From the NCBI GenBank assembly GCA_020002185.1, contig CM034534.1, positions 36,904,832 to 36,968,831 on the forward strand: a stretch of 64,000 bases of DNA. Direction: 5' to 3'. Below, piece by piece: positions 36,300-48,400 of this stretch. Each line of letters starts with the position of its first letter. Within the stretch, counting starts at the first letter, position 1. The position numbers were made by a program, and so were the translations under genes. Source of the DNA: Paraescarpia echinospica (Eukaryota > Annelida > Polychaeta > Sabellida > Siboglinidae). Below the pieces are notes generated by a model, which saw only the letters and a program-made list of their open reading frames with translations, did no database searches and had not been told where the DNA came from.

Positions 36300-36860
36300 A
36301 AATATGACAACCATGAATTGCTAAAACAATATCAGTATCTTTATTTAACAGTCGCCTTGACTGCAGCAACTGACCTAAACGATATTGCTAAAAAAGGACT
36401 TAGGTAATTCCAACGTGTATATAATAGTTTAGCACGTGTAGTACTAAAGACACCACGTTTCTCACCATCTCTGCCCCTACTTAGACAGTTGCAATGGCTT
36501 CCAATTACATATCGAACACAATTCAAATTAGCCAGTATCACTTATAGAACCCTTTCTATGCAACACCCATCCTATGTGTTTATTAACCTTCGTTGTTCGA
36601 TATCCCCAGGAATCTCAGATTATCTGTTTCATAACGACATTTTATTCCGAAAAGCAAGCTTAATATCGGCGTGCTTTTTATGTAGCTGCACCAAACATCT
36701 GCAATGAATTCGCTATCGCTTTAAAGTAATATAAGACTACATATATCTTTCGCAAACAACTGAAGAATTATTTATTTGAAATTGTATTACCACCTTAACA
36801 TTTGGCGGTAACTTGCTCTATCGACAACTCTTACTTGTCCCAGTTAACGATTTTGCTCAA
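36300..36860 (+). mobile_element. L2-like LINE 3' fragment (copy C, right arm)
   Basis: The plus strand 36489-36707 has MQWLPITYRTQFKLASITYR and MQHPSYVFINLR, the inverted partner of copy B. Confidence 0.75.
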
Positions 36861-37068
36861 TGATTGCATCTACGGCCCTGCTTTTAGAAATTGGCAAATA
36901 ACCCAGGGGAACCAGCTGTCTCGACAAACTCGCCCACCGAATATGTATGAGAATGCCCGATAATAAGTATTTCTAAATCACAAACCACAGCCGACCTGAT
37001 TACGACCGACGCCATTTCTGATCATCACAAGACGTCAAGACAACATAAAACCACGAAAGCAAATATTA

Positions 37069-37548
37069 AACGAACGATACTCAGCTGTAATCGGCGCTCG
37101 AACGGACTTCCTTCCGCGTTTGGGTAGACATCAACCAAGTGTAATCGTATATGCGTTTAAATTTAATATAATTGATTTATGTGGTATCCAAACACTGAGA
37201 AATAAAAATTTAGAAGTATCAGGTTATACACGATGTGACACACAGATACCCAATTCAGAAATGGGGGCTTAACAGCCAATCCAATTTAAAGGCTGAGGCC
37301 TAGTTCTGAAATGTCGTGATTGGCTGAAGGCGGTTGTGGTTTCATTAAGCCAATCAGCTGGAAGTAATTATCGCCTCAGCCGCTTAGCTCAGTAACCACA
37401 CTAGGCCTGTTCCGGCCATTGCATAAAATACAGTATGGACTGCTTTCATACCTTCATTTAGTAAGTAAATCAGTTGTTCGAGCGGAAAACTTAACGATCA
37501 CAGGAACCACGCGCGCGTTGCAAATACAACGAGAAAGCGGTCCCCGCG
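37069..37548. other. Right-arm-specific segment with a CCAAT cluster (about 480 bp)
   Basis: Left-arm sequence passes directly from AAGCAAATATTA to TCATCATAGACTTAG, while the right arm has about 480 bp between these points. The extra DNA has CCAAT-type boxes in both orientations between about 37275 and 37365 (GCCAATCCAATT, TGATTGGCTG, AGCCAATCAG) and CATAAAATAC at about 37423. Clustered CCAAT boxes with a TATA-like site resemble a promoter. No terminal repeats or target duplication were seen, so deletion from the left arm is as likely as insertion here. Confidence 0.55.
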
Positions 37549-40500
37549 TCATCATAGACTTAGCAAAATGGACTAGACTTTGACAAATGTGCATATGTCT
37601 ACCCCCATGCCAATATGAATGTTATTTGACAATTCTACGCTATCACCACTAGGGCCTATCGATGGACGTGAACTTCACATTCTCTCCGACTTTCGTCATT
37701 TTGAATATACATTGAACATCTGCTAGCGCGTTAAGGTGTTTATGTAACGATGCTGTGTGTTGTCTAACATTTGGTTAATATTGTTATCAGGATTGTCAAC
37801 TACAAAGACATCTCGTTAGGGGACTGGAATTTTTTTGTATATATATATATATATAATACATACTTTTTTAATAAAGACAAACACCATCACACATTGATAA
37901 CCCACACCATTGCACGCAAAATTGACACTTAGTAACATTATGAATTAATCACGTCCTTATTGCCTACCATCTGACCACGGTCAGATAAAATGTCAAGGAG
38001 CTAAGAGAAACAGTTAATAAGACATATTAAACAACAACGGCATTTACATTTTTGTTGGCATTAACTCAGACATGATTTATTTTCAAACTGTATTTGCATT
38101 ATATGTGATGATTAATTTATAGTCGCGCCGTGGCTGCGCGCGGCGCTGGCCAAGAAATGTCAAAGCATATACCCTGGCTTGGCGCGCTTCGAAAATGGCC
38201 GACAAGCCGCTGTATGACGTCGTTTTTACAAACAATGCTAACTGCGCGCGCTTCGTAGTCTTGTATTGATATACGGTCTTTGGTGATGTCAAGCCATCAT
38301 GGATGATAAAAAGAATGGCGGTGTTGTTTTTGTACACGAAGAAGTGTCAATACGAATAGTTTTTGTAAAGTTCAGTTCGATGACAAACAGTAAACGTTCG
38401 TGCGCTAACGTATGAATTTTCACACTTGTTTCTTGTAAACTCAGGAGAAAAATATATAACTGCTAACTATATTTTGACATAAAACATGTTTGTTTTTATT
38501 TCTACACAAACAAATCCATATTTTACAGCGTGGAATACCTCTCAAACGCTCGAACGTTCACGAAAGTGTGAATACGCTGCAACGTTTTGCAACCTCGGAC
38601 AACAGTGTCTACGCAGTTCCGTAGCATGGACACGAATACAGTTCCTTTTGTTCTTGAGATAGGGACGTAGGTAGGCCTATAAATGTATACGTTCTCACGG
38701 TCCCATTTGATTACAAATCTCTTTTTTATTGAAACACCATATTTGAAATTACTACCTAAAGAAGCGTGCAGTTATAACCAGAAATAAACTCAATTGCGTG
38801 CTAATCCTTTCTGTTATACAACTTCACCGAGCTGCAAACCGTTTTATAACAATATTTTAATAGATGACGTTGTCGACACTGGAACAGGCCCAAAAGAGGC
38901 CGATAATACGAAAACCAATGCTTTTTAGATAATAATATCATGTGTCATATTTGTGTGATCTACTCATATCATGTAAGATGTACCATATTACCCGATGATT
39001 TCATAAAATTAGAATGGCATAGGTGCACACACGGTCGAGCTAGCAAGCCGTAGTAAATACTAAATAGTTTTGCTTTTAGCGAAATAAAAAAAAATGGAGT
39101 GACAATCGAGGAATTTAACGTAATATTCTCAAGTGGCATTTTATAAAAGGCAACAGTTTCTTTTAGAGAAGATCTTTCCATCCTGGTGAACCTATTCCTC
39201 CTTAATGAATATCTTTTAAGTGCTTTATAAATGTTTCATACCTAAAGAGCTTGACCTATTTTGTCTCAAGCATGCTTATTATGGGAATCAATTTTGTGGC
39301 TGAAAGCACTACACGTGTTGATGCATGACAGTCAAGTGATTAGCAGATCCATGTTCTTTGAGGTGTATTGCAAAATTAAATAGCTGTTCAAACAAATATC
39401 GTCATGTTTCACACATCTACTGCTGCAATGCTCCAACAGTTATCCATTGCAGATATTAATTTCCAATCTCCCCTATTCCACTTTTCACCCTCTTCTGCCT
39501 TTTACATGCCTCCTTCTTAATCCTCCCTTCGTCGTTGCAATATATTCCTTTGCCTGCTCTGCGACCTGACTGTAACAGCAACTTTGCTTTCATTGATAGT
39601 CAAGTTAATCAACCCTCATCCATCCGCACTAAATGAGCCGCCCATATCATCTTGTCTATTATTGTCTTCATGATTAGCAGCAACATCGCGATGTTTTACT
39701 TCAGTTCATTCATCGTCCTTCTATCCTTTGTTTTAATTGTTCTTTGAGGATACAAGATACAGTTGTATTGCTTCCCAAAGTTAGCGTATTGGCATACATA
39801 TATTGAAGCACACGTTGACCACGCTTACCAAGTTAAAGCTCGTTTAAGATGTCATAGATATGGAGTCGAAGAGATGAAGCATATGCTGACGTGCACCTAA
39901 CTGTATGAACGTAAACATCAATCAATCACTTTTTGTAAGCATACTGCATGCTGATTCAAAACGGTAACTAGGAAATATATGTTTTTGTATTATATAATAC
40001 GTTTTGTCTACTTTCAACTTTCAAAATATTGTAGTGTAGACTTCAACTTCTTCGTTTACCACATCGTGTTAGCGTCTGCTATTGGACAGACTTGGGTATT
40101 GTGTAAGTCTATTAGTCGCCATTGGCAATGGCGATGTGGTCAGTTATCGTACTATAGACAAAATGTCCGGAGGTCAGCAGCAAGATGTACGAATATTGTA
40201 CTAGTTGGATATTTTAGGAACAACGAAGTGACAATTTATGAATGCCCTCAATAATAGAAGGAATGTTCGACACCATACACAGAGGAAGTATGTGCAGGAT
40301 AAAGCCGAGTCTCAACTGGAATTCATTCTTCGCATACGCCGGGTGTTAAACAGACTGACAATAACAGAAACGTAAACTACCCGTTTTTGAAAACGATGAA
40401 ATTCTGTTCCCCGAAACAAACAGCGACAATTCGTATAGAAGAGGTGCATATTGAAGTCGGCTCTAAACTCTTCAAATTCACCGACAATTCTAAGCAGGTC

Positions 40501-41264
40501 AAAGAACATACAGTCCTCTTTTACAGTGCTGCCTTTCCGGTCCAAGCAATTAAGCACATCAAACAACATAATGTTGATTAACCCATCTGATGCGCGAAGC
40601 ATCTAGGGGTTTGTTTTTACTTCTGTGATATCTTTATTTATCCGATGATCCTCGTCAGGGAGGATTCTCGATGCTTAAATTTGACGTGGCTTAGTGAGAT
40701 TGGCGGACACTAAAGAACATTTACCGCACACACGTACGCACGTGGGCAGGCACGTATGCAAGCACACAAACACGCACGCACGCACATGCACGTACGTATG
40801 CACGTTCGCACGCATACGAGCGCGCGTACATACTCTCACACACAAAACACCCCCACGCACGCATACACGCACGCACGCACACACACACACATAATGTATA
40901 TATAAAAGCACTATTTAGGTGCTCTTTGAGAATCAGCCTCACCTAATAATGATGTACCACCTGATATTCATGTTTCAATCGGACATACTGTTTGAACAAA
41001 TTACGCAATATCGGAGTGTTTTTTGTGATACTCGAAATAGATCGGCCTGCCACATTTTTCTGAAGAGACTCGCTAAAAAACCACCTTGTTGTTTTCTTAA
41101 TGGTGACGCTGGAACCGCCGGGTGTATGTACTATTCTCACGGGTTGTACTGCGAAGTCAATCATTGAGCTAATGTCCGTACAATGTGTAGTAGATCTGCC
41201 TTGGGTAGTGTACATAGTCATAATCCATGGTTTGCGAGGATGCTTAATGATCTAGAATGCGTGT
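37549..41264. other. Right-arm interior, no recognised gene
   Basis: Inverted partner of the left-arm interior, with the CpG-rich part at 38115-38200 and the CA/CGCA tract at 40728-40894. No domain was recognised in any frame. Confidence 0.4.
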
Positions 41265-41329
41265 TTAAGTAAATATCTTGCAATACAAATAATAAATTAA
41301 TATAGTGGACCTATCTAAACAGGTGACGC

Positions 41330-44238
41330 TTGATACGAAAAGAGTGACCATTACAGTATATTCATATTCGTTTCTGGTAACAGACGAGAGAAACTGGTCG
41401 GGTCGAGTCTGACCGAGTGGGTCGAAAAGTGTCAGAGTATTTTGGGCTTTAGAAAGACTGCTGATGTGCCCTACCCAGGTCCTCTTCTGTCTTCTGATTT
41501 GTTCCATCACGTCTATGACCTTTGTCTTCTCTCTTATCCAGATGTTTGTTAATTTATCATGATATGTGATGTTTAACATATTTCTTTCTATTTTTGTTGG
41601 TGCTGCTGCTAGCTTGATCTTTGCCTGGATGGTGAGTGCGCATGTCTCCGCGCCGTATGTCATCGCTGGAGGTATGCATGAGTTGTGGAGTTGTCTCTTG
41701 AAGATGGTTCCAAAGTTTCCCTTGAAGATGTCGCGGTGTTTGGCGAATGCTGTCCAGCCGGCGGTGATTCTTCTTTGAATCTCCTTGTCTTGGTTTTTGT
41801 CTCCGATTCTATATCGCTGTCCAATATATGCAGCATTCAACGCTCTCTATCTGCTTGGTGTTGATATATATATATATTGGAGTGTCATTTTCTGGGATCA
41901 CTTTTATGTTCGAAATGTTAATCTTCAGACCTTGTTTTTTCACTTTCATCAGCTAGCGCCTGTAGCATTTTCTGTATTTCTTCCGGTGTAGTAGCGCATA
42001 TGAGTATGTCATCGGCGAAGCGACGGTGACTGAGATATTCTCCATATATCCTCAGGTCTCTGGTTTTCAAGGCCAGTCTTCGGAATATGCTTTCGAGTTT
42101 TCCCGTAAACAACTTGGGTGATTTGGTGTCACCCTATCGTACTCCTCTCTTGATGTTGATCTTGTTGCTCTTTTTGTGTAGGTGGTATGCCACTAAGCTT
42201 TTGGTGTAGGTGTCTTTCAGGAGTTCGATGTACACGTCTTCCATCCTCTATTCTTGAAGGGAGATCAGTACTGCTTGAGTTTGTACCGAGTCGAAAGCCT
42301 TCTCGTAGTCGACGAAAGCGATGCACAGCGGGATATTTTATTCTCGGCCCTTCTGTAATTTGAAAAAGTAATTTGTAGATGTTTGGTAAGAGATATATAG
42401 GTCTGTAGTTTTTTAATCTTTCTTATTTCCCTTCTTGAAGATTATTACCAGATTTGCGTTCTTCCTTGAGGTGGGTATTCGTCTTTCTGGTAATTATTTG
42501 GTATACAGCTTAACCAATGTCTTCGAGGTGGTATCGTCTCCTGATTTTAATGTTTAAATGTTTACCTGGTCGTTGCCTGATGTCTTCACATTCTTCATAT
42601 CTCTTAGCGCTGCTTCCACCTCCCATGCTGTTACATATGGTATCTCATTCGGGTCGGTGATCAATATGGTTACCTGTCACTGTCGTATAGCTCGATGTAG
42701 AATTCCTCTAATCGTTCCATGGTCATATTTTGGTCTTATATTTCTCTTCCCTGCTTGTCTAGAAGTGTAATCCGTCTATATCGGCCTAGTGCCTGTGTTC
42801 TTTTGGCTTTCTTCAGGCTATTTGATGCCATATCCGTTTCTTGTATGATCTCTTGTTTGTACTTTCTGATGTTTTCCTTCGCTTTTTGATGGTCTTGCAT
42901 ATTTCTGCTATTTGTTTTATAGTCGCCGTTATCCACCATTTATCGTCGTTTCTTCGTTAGTGCTCGTGTCGGTGACGATATTCTCGTCATTACATGCCGG
43001 TTGATTGCTTTGGCTACACTTTTCGCACTTAGTTGTATCATCTCAGTGATGTTTTCATTCGTGGTATCGATATCGTCAAGTTCTTATAGTGTATCGAATA
43101 TATTTCGCAGTTCGAGTTGGAAATCGATCTTTTTTGTTTCTATTTGTGTGGTATCTACACTTGGTGATCTCTTGTTTATCAACGTCTACTTTTCAGCCTT
43201 GACGTCCATTTTGATGTTGCTCGTTACCATTCTGTGGTCACTTTCGATGTTGACTTAGTTGATGACAGTTACGTCAGTGACCATGTCTGGCCTGTTTGTC
43301 TGGATGTAGTGAATTTCGTTGTTCGTTTCTCCGTTTAGGCTTTTCCACGTCCATCTCCTCCTGCTTTCTTCTGGAATATGACATTCATTATTTTGTACTT
43401 TCTTTACGTTGCCCATTCTACCAAGGTGTCGCCTCTTGCGTTTGTTACACCTAGGTCAAATATACCTGTTGCCATTTCCAAAACATTTATTCTTTTTTCT
43501 ACTTGCGCATTAAAGTTTCATATTATAATCGTGTAGTGCGTTGGCTTTTCTATGGTCTCATCCACGTCGTTGTAAACGTTGTTTGTGTTTTCTTCTGAGT
43601 ATGATGTTGCTGGTGCATATTATACTTGTATTGTCTTCAGTTAGTAGCGCTTTGTTATGCGAAGAACAAATTCTGCTACTCTGGGGATGATGCTGTTAAC
43701 CATCACGCTATTGTATTTCCATTTCTTGTTTATGAGAAAGCCTACTCCTGCGTAGCAGTTATTTGCCGTGGAATGGTGTAGTAGGTGGCCGCTTAGTGAG
43801 GAAGTGAAGCATTCCTCTGTTCATCTGACTTCTCCGATCCCGATCACATCCCATACCAACCTGGATGCATTAAGTTCTTCCTCCAGTTCTTGTATTTGTT
43901 CATCTCTTAGTAGTGGTCTTACGTTATATCTTGCTATCTTCAGTCTACTTACCTTCACTCGGTGGCTCTTCTTGACCCATAAATTCTTAGCACCCCCTGC
44001 ACGTAGCCCTACTTGACCCGAACCGCCTCCTTGGTCATAGAGTCTTTCGATGTTGCTGGGGACTGGGGGCCTTGGCTTCAGTGTAGTTTGCATGCTGGTG
44101 TTGTTGTCCTACCCTTCCGCTAGCCGGTGCGGGTTGGAAGGGTGGCGACGTAGGGCGAACGACATCGCCCACGTTTCGAAAAGTCCCTCTGGTTGAGAGT
44201 CCGGTACTGGTACTCTAACCACTCGGCCACTGCGTCGC

Positions 44239-44240
<2 letters not shown>
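41330..44240 (-). mobile_element. RTE-like LINE, nearly full length but decayed
   Basis: Minus-strand order: endonuclease start at 44093-43821 (KIARYNVRPLLRDEQIQEL, WDVIGIGEVR) and a broken endonuclease to about 43000. The RT region then follows in several frames (DKQGREI near 42740; RFADDILICATTPEEIQ with catalytic FADD at 42112-41918). The C-terminus at 41840-41330 has DKNQDKEIQRRITAGW, MTYGAETCALT and KRTWVGHISSLSKAQ. This is the layout of RTE-clade LINEs (endonuclease then RT, single frame, about 3 kb). Frameshifts make it inactive. Its 5' end abuts a tRNA-like sequence and a TA run. Confidence 0.85.
44165..44239 (-). other. tRNA-Leu/Ser-like sequence at the 5' end of the RTE element
   Basis: The minus strand reads GCGACGCAGTGGCCGAGTGG then TTAGAG, with a clear tRNA A box (TGGCCGAGTGGTTAG, 44229-44215), the GGACTCTCAACC anticodon-arm-like stretch, and a weak B box around TTTTCGAAACG (44174-44180). 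A short duplication (AGTACC) disrupts the fold. It could be a Pol III promoter borrowed by the LINE, or a SINE joined to it. Confidence 0.5.

Positions 44241-44272
<32 letters not shown>
44241..44272. repeat. TA microsatellite
   Basis: An uninterrupted AT run directly beside the tRNA-like head of the RTE element. Confidence 0.9.
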
Positions 44273-44277
<5 letters not shown>

Positions 44278-44294
44278 TCTTGGATATCAACCTC

Positions 44295-45437
44295 GGTTTA
44301 AGAGGATGTGTTATGTGTGTTCAACGCACATTACCGTATGTAATGCACGTAACGTAACAAATCAAACATATTGCTTATAAAGAAAGGAATATAAATGTTG
44401 ACAATACAATACAGTTTTACAGGGATGAAACTGAGACGCGCCCGAAATTGCACATAATTGTGACTAATGAATTATTAAAGTAATAAATAATTAGCCCATC
44501 AGACGATTATTGATGATCTGGTGAACGCCCATCAACATAGCATCGGCAGCCGTTCAAGTTACGCAAATAGTCAACGCCAGCCAGCCGACGTTGCTCCCTG
44601 CACAGCATGACGATATGTACCCACCCCCAAATTAACTAGATTCCGAAGTCATGGTGGGTCATTGGTGTGTCGTTGAATGGGAAGATTTATTGTATCAACG
44701 AGACGTAATGACTGCTATGAGCTCAAACAGATTGACTATGTGACATCACCGATGACCAGCTGGACTAGAAATCACCAAACCAGATGGAGAGCGTGTTAGA
44801 TATATCATTTGTAAGGCTCTTGATCAATCTGATGCTATAAACATATATGGACATTTCATTATTTCTACTGATTTGTAGAATATAGTTAACTTGGAGTGAA
44901 CGATTAGTGTTTTGTTGACTTTTTTGTAAACGTGCCACTACACATGAATGTCAAACAATTTGAACAGCACCTACGTGGAGTCAATTTCTCGAAGTTCTGA
45001 TTGTTTCAACATAATTTTATTACATGGTGTGCTCGCGTTGACATTCTTTGCGATGTCACGCTTGTTGATATCGCAACAATCGCACCAGGAATGTTGATAT
45101 GAGCCGTAGTTGTAGTTGTAGCGCATAAAAGCTGCATTCCTGTAAATGGAATAAATCTATCCAGCTTTTGGAACAGCAGCGCTACTTTCCATCATCACCG
45201 CGTACTTCTGTTTAACAGACTTTTAACATATCAACTATGAGTACGTCAAAGTATGCTCACATCAAAATATACGATGCAAAACGTTCTTTGAATTATTTCA
45301 GTTCTCTGATGATAAACAGCAACAACGGAAGCCAAATTTGGCGCTAAGTAACGAGTTTTTGACTCGTCAATTGAAGAGCGACTAGTTTATTAACAAGTTA
45401 TTTACATTTTAAGATGTAGGTGTATAGTCGGATTTAA
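44295..45437 (-). repeat. Dispersed repeat, copy 2
   Basis: Reverse complement of 3004-4225 with indels. The conserved peptide here reads MLCREQRRLAGVDYLRNLNG, CRCYVDGR on the minus strand. Function unknown. Confidence 0.7.
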
Positions 45438-45461
45438 TTAAATAGAACAAAAGTGTATATT

Positions 45462-48400
45462 AATAATAATAATAATAATAATAATCTTTATTGATACATA
45501 ATGTTAAATATAGCACAGATGTAGCAGTAGCAGTAATATGTAACATGTATACATTACGTATCAAATGGAACTAAGCAACACATTGCTTGTATTCCTTATT
45601 CATGTCATATATGCAATGAAATCTATGATTCGTGTAAAAAAAAAAATAATAATAATAATAAAAAAATAATAAACATCTTCATAATAAACTAACAATTTAT
45701 TTAATAATGCATTATACGAGTACCGTAAGACTGAACATCAGGTACATCTTAACATGACAACATTATGCGAGTACCGTAACACTGAACACCAGGTACATCT
45801 TAACACGACAACATTATACGAGTACCTAACACTGAACACCGGGTACATCTTAACATGATAAAATTACATTAAAGCAGCATTTATCATATGTTTGCTAGAA
45901 TTAGACGCTTGGTCCTTTGTTTGAACATATGAAGAGATGTACAATATTGTAAATAGTTATTTGTAATAAATGTATTCCAGATTTTAGGACCAACATAAGC
46001 CAAAGTCAATTGTCTACAATTAGTCTTACAGTATGGTATTTTATATGTTACTTCCTGCCTTGTATTATATTTATGTGTGGATATTTGCAGGACAAATACA
46101 TCATGATATATATCTGGCAACATACCCCTATTATGCTTGTACATTAGAATACAGCATAAATATTTATTTACGTCATAAATATTCATTATTTGATAAGATG
46201 TAAATAAAGGCTGCGTATGATCAATAAATCCTACATGACTTATTACACGCAAAACTCGTTTTTGGAGTAAATGAATTTTAGCAAGGTATATATTCGGGGC
46301 CCTTCCCCAGACGACATTACAATAAGTAATATATGGGTATATAAACATGTAATACAGGTTTAACAATGATTTGTTATCTAATTTGTTTGTCACCTTTTTT
46401 ATAATACCAATATTCTTAGAAATTTTATTTGATATATATTTAATGTGTGTGCTCCAATTCAATGTATTATTTATAAGCAAACCCAAAAACTTTATCTCAT
46501 GTACAGTGTTAATTTGTATGCCGTCTATGCAAATGTTATTACACCTCTCTCTTATACTGATCGTATTACTAAAGGTCACTGTGTGAGTTTTCTGTATATT
46601 CAAAGAAAGTTTATTAATGTTAAGCCATAAAGATAGTTTTTTTATTTCAGAGTTCAAAACATTTTCCATTTCCTCTATATTGTTGCCTTGTATAAAGATG
46701 CTCGTGTCATCAGCAAACATAATGGTAAACGTTGTGTCAGATAAAGTAGATAAATCATTTATATAGATAAGAAAGAGTAAAGGTCCCAGAATTGAACCCT
46801 GCGGAACACCACATGTTATGTTTTTAAGGGAAGATTTTGTTCCATAGAATTTTACTCGTTGTTGTCTGTTACTTAAAAAGTTACGAATCCATTGGAGTAT
46901 ATTTCCTCTGATTCCATAATGTGTTAATTTTCTCAATAATATATTATGATTAACGGTATCAAAGGCTTTGGCTAAATCCAGAAATAACCCAATTACGTGC
47001 TCTTTGGTATCAATTGCCTTACTAATTTTGTCAATTAGCAGTGTAATAGCCATATCAGTAGAATATCCTTTCCTAAATCCAAATTGGGAATTAGACAAGA
47101 TGTTATGTTTCATTATGTAATTCATTAATCTATTGTACATTAATCTTTCAAAAACCTTTGAAAATACAGGCAAGACAGAAATAGGCCTGTAATTATTAAT
47201 TAATGTTGTATCGCCATTTTTAAAAACAGGAACTATATCAGCTATTTTTAGTTGATCAGGAACATATCCTTGATCAAATGATAAATTTACAATGTAACTT
47301 AAAGGATCAAGTAGGTTGGAGAAGGCCTGTTTGACAATAATAGGTTTTATGCCATCCCATCCAGGACTAGAGTTTTTAAAATTCTTAATAATTCCCTTTA
47401 TCTCATCTGGTGTGGTTGGCGACAAATACATTGAATTTTTATAGACTCCTTGGAGGTAGTCATCAGGTCTCTCTGACATGACTGGTATTTTATCAGCCAG
47501 TTCTGGACCTATACTTGTAAAATATTCATTAAATGTATCAGCTATGCATTTTTTATTTTTTGTTAATTTACCGTCAATTAGTAATTTGTCATTAGATAAA
47601 AATGCTTCCTTCCTTCCTATAATATTCTTTAAGATTATCCAGGTTTTTTTTAAATTACCCTTGTGCTGTTGAAGCTCATGTCGATAGTATTCTCTTTCTG
47701 CTACAGTAATAAGACAATTTATTTTATTTCTATATCTTTTATAATTAGTTTCATTGAAGACAGTCGGTTTTTTCAAGTAATACATATACAATTTGTTTTT
47801 AGTTCTAATGGAGTGTCGGAGTCCCATAGTAATCCACGGTTTATGTTTTCTTTTCCTAATAGTTGTGTTAGCTAACGGAAATGAATTATTGTATGCAACT
47901 AATATCTCATTAATGAATACAGAATAACATTCTTGTGGATCTCTGCATGCATAAACGTCATCCCAGCATATTTTATCTATACTCTCTTTGAATGTAGCAG
48001 TAGTCTGCGCATTATATATTCTAGTCGCTATTGTCATTTCTACCTTTGTGCTATCAGTATGTTTAGTGAGCAAAAATATTGGTAGGTGGTCAGAAATATC
48101 TGTATATATTATTCCATGCAATTGATAATTTGCACCAATTAAATCATTGCTGTATATATTATCGATGACAGTGGCAGTTGTTGCTGTTATTCTAGTAGGC
48201 TTGCTGATAAGGGGTATAAATGCCTGTTGGAACATTGCATCTATGTAATCTTGAGTTTCCGTGTGACTACCATAATTAAGTAGATTAATGTTAAAGTCAC
48301 CCATTATGTAACACTGTTTATTATCAACCTTGAGAGTTTGTATAATATTGATAACATGTTCTGTGAAAGCAGTAATGTTTGTATTAGGTGGTCGATAGAC

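Larger units (their letters stand above)
34462..41803 (-). repeat. Giant inverted repeat, right arm (about 7.3 kb)
   Basis: Reverse complement of 25118-31894. Both arm boundaries lie inside elements (CR1 at the inner end, RTE at the outer end) that continue past this arm but are cut off at the left arm. This suggests the right arm is the parental copy. It carries about 480 bp (37069-37548) that the left arm lacks. Confidence 0.9.
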
